Shown here piece by piece: positions 23,477 through 28,654 of a stretch of 28,654 nucleotides of DNA. The DNA is from Pseudomonas sp. (lineage in GTDB: Bacteria > Pseudomonadota > Gammaproteobacteria > Pseudomonadales > Pseudomonadaceae). Positions within the stretch are counted from its first letter, which is position 1; every line of letters starts with the position of its first letter. The stretch is from the NCBI GenBank assembly GCA_029240955.1, contig JARDZH010000001.1:1-28654 (forward strand), read 5' to 3'. The translations under genes and the position numbers were made by a program. Under the pieces are notes generated by a model. It made no database searches. It was not told the DNA's origin and saw only the letters and a program-made list of their open reading frames with translations.

Positions 23477-24202
23477 ATGGACTACGGGTTCCGGTCGCGA
23501 AACGGGTCGAACTTTTTTCAGATCGATAGCGAGAACAAGGTTTTGAACGTCGCGGCATCAGGTAGCTACGCAATAGGTAAAACACCCGCTTCGCCGACAA
23601 CGATCACTACTGCCGTCATCACGTATTCGTCGCCGATCACCACCGCCGAAGCGCCACATGTTTTCATCAACCCGACCAATCACGGCATGTATCACACGCT
23701 GATTCACTCGGGTGGCCCGGGGAACTGGACGGGCTTTGCTTTCAAGCTTCACTTGATGGCGCCGTTCAACAGCACGGACTGCAGCGGTAAGTGGCTGGTT
23801 GCGACTTTCCGCTCGACCTCGCCACCGAATGAATATGATTTGCGGCTGCGCAACGCAGCCAATGAGCAAATCTTCGTTGGAGCGGACAACCTTCTGGTCC
23901 TCACAGGATTCCCGATCAACGAGGGCTGGTCGCTGGACAACAGGGGAGGCGAAGTGTCGGGCATCTACTGGAGTGGGTGCCAGATGCCGTGGACCGGGTC
24001 CTACGAGGATTATTTTCTCGCCTCCACTTTGCTGGGCGGGAAGATCAATAACGGCAACACAATCCTCGAGACTCCCTGCGGCTTTCATGCAGGTGTGCGC
24101 TCAACACTCAACGGTTATGTGGGGGCGATGGTCAGTTCCGAGGGTGGCACTGCCAAGAACGGCAGGACCACGTTTGCCGCCAGGCCGATGCGCGCGCTTT
24201 AA
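23477..24202 (+). CDS. Distal tail/virion protein, unknown
   Basis: A 241-residue protein with a GGAGC ribosome site. It begins MDYGFRSRNGSNFFQIDSEN, a start often seen in proteins following J in Pseudomonas siphoviruses (a DUF6453-like look, not certain). It is rich in Gly, Ser, Thr and aromatic residues and mostly beta, with NWTGFAFKLHLMAP and DLRLRNAANEQIFVG. Its end (GAMVSSEGGTAKNGRTTFAARPMRAL) precedes a terminator. A structural role at the tip is inferred from position and composition. Confidence 0.65.
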   Translation: MDYGFRSRNGSNFFQIDSENKVLNVAASGSYAIGKTPASPTTITTAVITYSSPITTAEAPHVFINPTNHGMYHTLIHSGGPGNWTGFAFKLHLMAPFNSTDCSGKWLVATFRSTSPPNEYDLRLRNAANEQIFVGADNLLVLTGFPINEGWSLDNRGGEVSGIYWSGCQMPWTGSYEDYFLASTLLGGKINNGNTILETPCGFHAGVRSTLNGYVGAMVSSEGGTAKNGRTTFAARPMRAL

Positions 24203-24214
24203 ACCAACACACAG

Positions 24215-24237
24215 CCCGCCGATGAGCGGGTTTTTTT
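24215..24237 (+). terminator. Intrinsic terminator before the tail fibre gene
   Basis: CCCGC / GCGGG with a 6-base loop followed by seven T (24231-24237), 12 bases after the preceding stop codon. Confidence 0.85.
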
Positions 24238-24258
24238 CGACCAAAAAAAGGACACACC

Positions 24259-25464
24259 ATGCCTTGGCTCCGAGGGGGAACAGTCGCCGTCACCAGCGGA
24301 TCAACGACTGTCGTAGGGACGAACGCCGATTTTGTGGCCAATGCTCGGGTGGGCGACGCGTTCGTCGGGCCTGATGGACTCAATTATGAGATCGGCAACA
24401 TCGCCAGTCCGACCCAGCTATCGATCATCCCCGCATATAAAGGCGCTACCGTAAGCGGATCTGCCTACGCGATCATGCCGGTGCAGGGCTATCCGAAACT
24501 ACTGGCCGACGCTTTCAACGGTTTGAAGAATCAGTTCGGCACGCAGTTGGCCGCCCTTGGCACCACTGGTAACTACGACATTCTGCCCGTGGAAAAGGGC
24601 GGGACCGGCTCTGATACTTTGGCGGGGGCGAAAAGCAGTCTCGGCATTCTCGATATCCAGACTGTGGTGCGCGGCGGCACCGGTGCGAACAATGCGCCAG
24701 ACGCGCTCACCAATCTGGGCGCGCTGCCGGTGGCCGGCGGGAAAATGACCGGCGCCCTGAATGAGGCGACCGTTGTCACCCTTGCCAGTGCGGCCACGGT
24801 AAACATCGGCGCCGCGACCTCGAACATCGTCAGCGTCAGCGGGAATACGACAATCACCAGCCTGGGGGTAATCGCCTCGGGCGCGCGGCGCACGCTGCGC
24901 TTCACCGGCAGCCTCGTCCTAACGCACAACAGCTCGAATTTGATTCTGCCAGGTGGCGCAAACATCACGACTCTGCCCGGCGACTCGGCTGAGTTCCTGA
25001 GCTTTGGCTCAGGGTCGTGGGTGTGCCTTGACTACTCTCGCGCAAACGGCAAGCCGATCGCTTTCGCCTACGACCGATCCAACATCCTTGGCGCACTCGC
25101 GCAGGCGGGCGGTGTACCGACGGGCGGCATTATCGAACGCAGCTCGAACTCGAACGGATCGTACGTGAAGTTTGCCGACGGGACGCTGATCTGCACGCAG
25201 ACGAACCAGGGCTCGCTCGGTTTCTACAACGCGTCGAACATCGGCTTTATCTGGACCTACCCCCATCCTTTCAGCTCATACAACTTTGCTACGGCGAACA
25301 TCGTAGGGACGCTTGGTATTTCCCGGGGGGTCACGTCCGTCGGCGCCTACTCTCGCAACGCGACAACCGCAAACATTTCGGCATTCAGCTTGGGCGGCTT
25401 CGCTGGATCTGATGCTACTTCCTTCACTTTCGACTGTTTCGCAATCGGGCGGTGGTACGAATGA
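24259..25464 (+). CDS. Tail fibre protein
   Basis: A 401-residue protein with AAAGGA before the ATG. The N-terminus (MPWLRGGTVAVTSGSTTVVGTNADF) is a common virion-attachment start in phage fibres. Two collar-like GGTG repeats follow at residues 114-117 and 139-142 (VEKGGTGSDTLAGAKSSLG, VVRGGTGANNAPDALTNLG), then GGKMTGAL. The middle is Thr/Ser-rich beta repeats. The last part (about residues 290-401) has NSNGSYVKFADGTLICTQTNQG and ends FDCFAIGRWYE, the layout of a C-terminal receptor-binding head that is usually variable between related phages. It overlaps the chaperone gene by 4 bases. Confidence 0.85.
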   Translation: MPWLRGGTVAVTSGSTTVVGTNADFVANARVGDAFVGPDGLNYEIGNIASPTQLSIIPAYKGATVSGSAYAIMPVQGYPKLLADAFNGLKNQFGTQLAALGTTGNYDILPVEKGGTGSDTLAGAKSSLGILDIQTVVRGGTGANNAPDALTNLGALPVAGGKMTGALNEATVVTLASAATVNIGAATSNIVSVSGNTTITSLGVIASGARRTLRFTGSLVLTHNSSNLILPGGANITTLPGDSAEFLSFGSGSWVCLDYSRANGKPIAFAYDRSNILGALAQAGGVPTGGIIERSSNSNGSYVKFADGTLICTQTNQGSLGFYNASNIGFIWTYPHPFSSYNFATANIVGTLGISRGVTSVGAYSRNATTANISAFSLGGFAGSDATSFTFDCFAIGRWYE

Positions 25465-26183
25465 AAATTATCTTGAGCCCCCAGCGGCGTGATGATCAAT
25501 TGGTAGTAACCAAAAGCGGCGAAGTCCTGACCGTCAACGGTTTGGTTTACGACTTCTCGCCGATGGGCAATGGCGACACTCTGCCGCGTGATGCATTGAA
25601 CAGCGAGTGGTTCGCCGGGGACGTCGACAAGGTCGATGGGGAGCTGGTGCTGACCCTGTTGCTGCCCAACCCATGGAACTACAGCCAGGCACAAGCGTTT
25701 CCCGTGCCTCTTCTCAACGTCCTGGACGGCCCCGTCGTCTTCCCCGAACCCAATCTTGGAGAGGAAAACGCAGAGCAGCAGGCGCCAAGTCTTGCAATAC
25801 CCGCGATGGCCTCGGCCGGAGTTATTGACTGGTCGAAGCTGATCACCGCTGCGATGAAAGCGACGGCGGCAGCGGCAGAGCATCTGGCACAGACCAAGGC
25901 TGATCTTACTGCGCGAAATGCGAGAGCGGTCACCCAGATCGCGCGCATCCAAGACCGGGTCGATACGATCGGTTTCGGCATTGATATCGGCGAAGCCACT
26001 GCGGAGGACGAAGCCGAACAGGCTGCGCTGCTCGTAACGCTCAAGGCTTGGAAAAAATACAAGTTCGACCTGGGCAAGGTGACGACGCAGCCGACCTGGT
26101 ATCAGGCGCCAGTCTGGCCTGTTGAGCCGCCAATCCCCGAGATCGTCGCTGCGCCCATGCTGATCTCATCCGGCTCGATTTGA
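25461..26183 (+). CDS. Putative tail fibre assembly protein
   Basis: A 240-residue protein starting in an ATGA overlap with the fibre gene; the in-frame GTG at 25452 is within the fibre end and less likely. The N-terminal part (MKIILSPQRRDDQLVVTKSG, then WFAGDVDKVDGELVLTLLLPNPWNYSQA) is recurrent beside Pseudomonas fibres. A central helix (about residues 125-200) is Ala-rich. The end has LKAWKKYKFDLGKVTTQPTWYQAPVWP, like the C-terminus of caudovirus tail fibre assembly proteins. It probably helps fold or attach the fibre, or is a virion fibre partner. Confidence 0.65.
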   Translation: MKIILSPQRRDDQLVVTKSGEVLTVNGLVYDFSPMGNGDTLPRDALNSEWFAGDVDKVDGELVLTLLLPNPWNYSQAQAFPVPLLNVLDGPVVFPEPNLGEENAEQQAPSLAIPAMASAGVIDWSKLITAAMKATAAAAEHLAQTKADLTARNARAVTQIARIQDRVDTIGFGIDIGEATAEDEAEQAALLVTLKAWKKYKFDLGKVTTQPTWYQAPVWPVEPPIPEIVAAPMLISSGSI

Positions 26184-26233
26184 CCGCGTCGAACCTGTCC
26201 ACGCATCTCCCAAGAAATTCCCCGGAGCGAGCC

Positions 26234-26767
26234 ATGCCAATCACTCAGCAGCAATTGCTGCAAATCCTCCCGAACGCCCGCACCCAAGCGGGCGTTTTTG
26301 TTTCCGCCCTCAACACCGCCATGCAGCATTACCAGATCGTTGGCCCGCAGCGCGCCGCCGCGTTCCTCGCACAAATCGGGCATGAGTCCGGCCAGTTGCG
26401 CTACGTCCGTGAGATCTGGGGGCCGACCGCCGCTCAGCGTGGGTACGAGGGCCGGGCAGACCTGGGCAACACCGTGCCGGGTGACGGCCGGAAGTATTGC
26501 GGGCGCGGCCTGATCCAGATCACCGGGCGGGCGAACTACGCCAAGTGCGGTGAGGCGCTGGGCCTTGACCTGATCAATCACCCTGAGCTGCTCGAGCTGC
26601 CGCCGCATGCTGCGATGTCGGCGGCGTGGTTCTGGAAACAGAAGGGGCTGAACGATTTGGCCGATCGGGACCAGTTCAATACCATCACCCGGCGAATCAA
26701 TGGCGGGCTGAACGGTCTTACGGATCGCCTTGAGTTGTGGCAGAGGGCGTGCGCGGTGCTGGCGTGA
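26234..26767 (+). CDS. Endolysin, glycoside hydrolase family 19
   Basis: A 177-residue chitinase-like muramidase. The catalytic Glu51 is in QIGHESGQL, the second acidic site is expected among Glu60 and Glu72 (REIWGPT, YEGRADLGN), and GRGLIQITGR is at 90-99. It hydrolyses peptidoglycan to release progeny. No signal peptide, so it needs a holin to cross the inner membrane. The start at 26234 has GGAG 7 bases upstream; the longer frame from 26180 is not supported. Unusually, an intrinsic terminator hairpin lies inside the first 22 codons. It is far from the Rz/Rz1 pair at the other end of the window. Confidence 0.92.
   Translation: MPITQQQLLQILPNARTQAGVFVSALNTAMQHYQIVGPQRAAAFLAQIGHESGQLRYVREIWGPTAAQRGYEGRADLGNTVPGDGRKYCGRGLIQITGRANYAKCGEALGLDLINHPELLELPPHAAMSAAWFWKQKGLNDLADRDQFNTITRRINGGLNGLTDRLELWQRACAVLA
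26273..26299 (+). terminator. Terminator-like hairpin inside the endolysin gene
   Basis: A 9-bp stem (AACGCCCGC / GCGGGCGTT) with a 6-base loop, followed by TTTTGTTT. It encodes residues NARTQAGVFV. It could end early transcripts unless antitermination is active. Confidence 0.7.
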
Positions 26768-26786
26768 CCGCTGCGCAGCAGAGTTG

Positions 26787-26948
26787 ATGGCTCTGAGCCA
26801 CACTTGCGAGGCTGCTGGTCTTGAACCATCATTCCTTTTTGATGATGGCGTTATGTACGTGGACAAACGACTCGCAGGGCTTTCGTTTTTGATGACCCTC
26901 GCTTGGGTCGCGGTCGTCCTTACAGTCATGTATTGGATGTCACACTGA
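26787..26948 (+). CDS. Small single-pass membrane protein, unknown
   Basis: Up to 53 residues from the ATG at 26787, or 31 residues from the ATG at 26853. The C-terminal part has one hydrophobic helix (LAGLSFLMTLAWVAVVLTVMYWM) after a positively charged start (YVDKR), so it would be an inner-membrane protein. No clear Shine-Dalgarno supports either start. Placed 19 bases after the endolysin, it might be a holin partner, but one helix of this length does not identify it. Confidence 0.4.
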   Translation: MALSHTCEAAGLEPSFLFDDGVMYVDKRLAGLSFLMTLAWVAVVLTVMYWMSH

Positions 26949-26961
26949 ATACAAAGGGTGA

Positions 26962-27198
26962 ATGGTTGTGGACGGCGTAGTGATGGGCGACAAGATGCAG
27001 CGAGAGGCCGATCGTCTGCTTGCGCAGATCGTCCGGACGGATTCGATGATCACTGCAGTGAAGGCGGGAGCACGGGCTGAAGGTTTCGTGCTTGGTCTGG
27101 AAACCGCCGGCGCATTACGCTCCGGCGATGCTGAAAGGCTCTACATCATTTTCGAAGCTGCTCTGGTGGATCACCTGAAAACCCTGTCTCAACAATAA
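26962..27198 (+). CDS. Small soluble protein, unknown
   Basis: A protein of up to 78 residues. AAAGGG at 26953-26958 is too near the ATG at 26962 but well placed for the in-frame GTG at 26968, so the true start may be 26968. The sequence is amphipathic helical (READRLLAQIVRTDSMITAV, then FVLGLETAGALRSGDAERLYIIFEAAL). No family recognised. It is the last plus-strand gene and meets the convergent SRAP gene 2 bases later with no obvious terminator between. Confidence 0.6.
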   Translation: MVVDGVVMGDKMQREADRLLAQIVRTDSMITAVKAGARAEGFVLGLETAGALRSGDAERLYIIFEAALVDHLKTLSQQ

Positions 27199-27200
27199 AA

Positions 27201-27887
27201 TCATCCGACCGGCTGAATCAGTTCCGGCCCCTGATTGCGCACGTTGCCCACGGCGCGGTCAACCTTGAACCACTCGAAAGCCTCGGATGGTTCGCCCTCA
27301 TGCAACACCATCTGTTCAGCGCGTTCTTTGGGCGTGGCCGGGTCCAGCCATTCCCGCGCGAGCTCTGGCGGGAGAACGACCGGGCGGCGGTCGTGGATGT
27401 CGACCATGCCGCCGGCGCTGTCGGCGGTGATGATCACAAAGCCGTCGTGCTCGCCGGGGCCGTGCTCCTCGTTGGGGTACTGGCCGATCGCGGCGCAGAG
27501 GATTGGGGAGCGGTCGCGGTGCCTGATTAGGTAGGGCTGCTTCTTCGGCCCGCCTTCGTCCACCCACTCGAACCAGTTGTTGATCGCGATGATTGCCCGG
27601 TGCGGCCAGATCGCGCGGAAGAACGGGCCGTGGGCGACTTTCTCGACACGAGCATTGATCGGCGCAGCGCGGTCTTTCGCCCAGTGCGGGCGCCATCCCC
27701 AGCGAACCATGTCGGCGTGCAGGAACTCGCCTTCCTGGTGGAAGAGGGCGAGCTGAGCAGTCGGCGCGGCGTTGTACCGCTCGAAAGGCTGCTCGCCGGT
27801 CAAGTTAATGAGCGCGTTCGGCATGCTGAGCGCCGCCACGAAATCGTGAATGCCGCTGTATTGGGAGAGTCGTCCGCAGATTGCCAT
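27201..27887 (-). CDS. SRAP (YedK/HMCES) abasic-site DNA-protein crosslink protein
   Basis: 228 residues if started at ATG 27887. The SRAP residues are present: Cys4 in ICGR, Asn39 in YNAAP, Asn78 in INARVEK, Glu107 in WFEWV and His165 in IHDRRPV. SRAP proteins use the N-terminal Cys (position 2 after Met) to form a thiazolidine link with abasic sites in single-stranded DNA, shielding them. Here the Cys is fourth unless translation starts at the ATC at 27881-27879, which puts it second and Glu at 105, as in YedK. The only good Shine-Dalgarno (GAGGG) is 7 bases from the ATC and 1 base from the ATG. The usual HxRMP motif reads HDRRP. Confidence 0.88.
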   Translation of the reverse strand: MAICGRLSQYSGIHDFVAALSMPNALINLTGEQPFERYNAAPTAQLALFHQEGEFLHADMVRWGWRPHWAKDRAAPINARVEKVAHGPFFRAIWPHRAIIAINNWFEWVDEGGPKKQPYLIRHRDRSPILCAAIGQYPNEEHGPGEHDGFVIITADSAGGMVDIHDRRPVVLPPELAREWLDPATPKERAEQMVLHEGEPSEAFEWFKVDRAVGNVRNQGPELIQPVG

Positions 27888-27934
27888 GCCCTCGGCTGAT
27901 CGGATTCAGCGTAGACCTGCCAGCGCTGGTTTCG

Positions 27935-28300
27935 TCACAAACCTTTTTCGGCGCAGCATTCGCAATGACCTGCCAGCTCCTCCCGGTCTCGAGCCTCTCT
28001 GTGCAGGCGCTGGTTTTCATTGAACAGATGGTTTCTGCTGTGCTCGACGTCGGCGAATCTTCGCCTTTCGCTCAGTAAATCGCTTTCGGTGTGCTGAAGC
28101 TTTGCCCTGAGAGAATCCCTCTCCAGCCTGAGCGCGTCATTGTCTCTGACCAGGCCTTCGATATTCGCCAGCGCTCGATCGAGCCTGAGATTGAGCGCTT
28201 CGAATTCGTTCTCGTACATTCTGAGCTGGTGTCGGCAGGTTTCGAGCGGGGTTGGGCTACCGAGCCAATCGTCGGTGTCTTCTATATAGAGCGGATCCAC
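27935..28300 (-). CDS. Coiled-coil protein upstream of SRAP, unknown
   Basis: A 121-residue protein starting at GTG with AAGG about 8 bases upstream. After an acidic start (DPLYIEDTDDWLGSP), residues about 25-108 form a long Leu/Arg/Glu heptad pattern predicting a continuous coiled coil. The end carries a Cys cluster (HCECCAEKG) that could bind metal. No family recognised. It is the first gene of a two-gene minus-strand unit with SRAP 47 bases downstream, and a LexA box sits 17 bases before its start codon, so damage induction of both genes is likely. Confidence 0.7.
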   Translation of the reverse strand: MDPLYIEDTDDWLGSPTPLETCRHQLRMYENEFEALNLRLDRALANIEGLVRDNDALRLERDSLRAKLQHTESDLLSERRRFADVEHSRNHLFNENQRLHREARDREELAGHCECCAEKGL

Positions 28301-28317
28301 GGGAATGCCTTGCGAGA

Positions 28318-28337
28318 TACTGGTTGCATATACAGTA
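28318..28337 (-). promoter_or_regulatory. LexA (SOS) box controlling the coiled-coil/SRAP operon
   Basis: On the minus strand the site reads TACTGTATATGCAACCAGTA, with the core CTG-N10-CAG and symmetric TA flanks. It matches 16 of 20 positions of the E. coli-type consensus TACTGTATATATATACAGTA. It is 17 bases upstream of the GTG at 28300. No unambiguous -35/-10 pair was identified; the promoter probably overlaps. Confidence 0.82.
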
Positions 28338-28431
28338 ATTGAGGCGCTGCCAGCGGGCTAGGGTGTGGCGACGAGCTGTAGGATTTTTGATTGGTTTTCG
28401 GTCGGCAGAACGCCGGAGGAAGGAAAAAGCC

Positions 28432-28450
28432 TGTACCAATTTTTGTACCA
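28432..28450. repeat. Direct repeat TGTACCA x2
   Basis: TGTACCA at 28432-28438 and 28444-28450, separated by five bases. Repeats of this sort occur in recombinase arm or core sites, so it could belong to an attachment site; no second end is in the window to test this. Confidence 0.3.
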
Positions 28451-28486
28451 CTGTGTGCGTTTTGCTGTAGATCAGTGGGTGTCGCA

Positions 28487-28525
28487 GAGTAGGCCAACCT
28501 CAATAAACATTGGGGTTGGCTACTC
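28487..28525. repeat. Long imperfect inverted repeat (17-bp stem)
   Basis: GAGTAGGCCAACCTCAAT pairs with ATTGGGGTTGGCTACTC across an AAAC loop, with one bulged G and one T-G pair. There is no T run on either side, so it is not a standard intrinsic terminator. It could be a factor-binding palindrome, a mobile repeat or part of an attachment region. Confidence 0.6.
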
Positions 28526-28654
28526 AGAACCCCATAGCAAAACCCAAAAATAATATTAGGAGTATGGCTGAAGAACTGTCGATGGTTGTTTGAGAGACCT
28601 GAAAATCTCGTGAAAAGGCCTGTAAAAAGAGCGGTTTCCGGCGAACGGTTGAAG

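Larger units (their letters stand above)
28338..28654. other. Intergenic / probable prophage edge, no gene seen
   Basis: No ORF with a ribosome site and protein-like composition was found. It holds a spaced direct repeat (28432-28450) and a long inverted repeat (28487-28525). Base composition becomes visibly more AT-rich to the right, consistent with leaving the phage late region. I see no tRNA. Confidence 0.5.

Noticed and set aside
26102..26929. Minus-strand open frame of 275 codons opposite the endolysin
   Set aside because: The plus-strand GH19 enzyme is certain, and this frame shows no protein-like motif.
28365..28553. 62-codon plus-strand ORF near the right edge
   Set aside because: No ribosome site, spans the direct repeat and the long inverted repeat, and no protein-like pattern was recognised.
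1..28654. CRISPR arrays, tRNA genes and insertion sequences
   Set aside because: None seen: no regularly spaced repeats, no cloverleaf with the expected T-arm sequence, and no transposase motif.

Overview
The window is most of the late (virion and lysis) region of a lambda-like siphovirus prophage, very probably in a Pseudomonas genome. This is inferred from the GC-rich codon use, the late-gene families (DUF2280 small terminase, DUF4055 portal, P22-like/Gp13-like coat, HExxH phage metallopeptidase, GH19 lysin) and the SRAP gene at the right end. No integrase, repressor or replication gene is present; these would lie to the left.

Layout. 1-293: the end of a spanin pair, with Rz cut by the window edge and Rz1 nested in another frame. 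302-1069: a minus-strand accessory pair of predicted membrane proteins. 1179-1802: a phage metallopeptidase. 1833-10608: packaging and head genes in order (small and large terminase, portal, MuF minor head protein, DnaT-like protein, scaffold, major capsid, HeH/LEM-tailed protein, connector proteins, tail terminator). 10681-17233: tail genes (tube, G/GT chaperones with a -1 frameshift, tape measure, M, L, K). 17259-18876: an accessory island inside the tail operon between K and I, holding a short J-like fragment, two minus-strand unknowns and two lipoproteins. 18919-23172: tail assembly I and tip protein J in one uninterrupted frame. 23172-26183: distal tail, fibre and fibre chaperone. 26234-27198: GH19 endolysin and two small genes. 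27201-28300: a minus-strand pair, SRAP/YedK-type abasic-site protein and a coiled-coil protein, behind a strong LexA box. 28338-28654: no convincing gene; probably the prophage edge or host DNA.

How it works together. The tail order is lambda-like throughout: a GGGAAAC slippery heptamer makes G and G-T products, the tape measure sets the length of a long non-contractile tail, and M, L, K, I and J build the tip. Intrinsic terminators are scattered between and even inside late genes, so late transcription probably needs an antiterminator. They would also insulate accessory genes in the lysogen.

Most worth a second look: (1) the SRAP gene, whose essential Cys2 is reached only if translation starts at an AUC codon that has the well-spaced Shine-Dalgarno; (2) the LexA box in front of that operon; (3) the lipoprotein-bearing island inside the tail operon, with its own LexA-like site; (4) the I-J junction, where a terminator is read through in frame and I has no stop codon; (5) a terminator inside the endolysin coding sequence. 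All functional statements rest on reading the sequence by eye; no database search was run.
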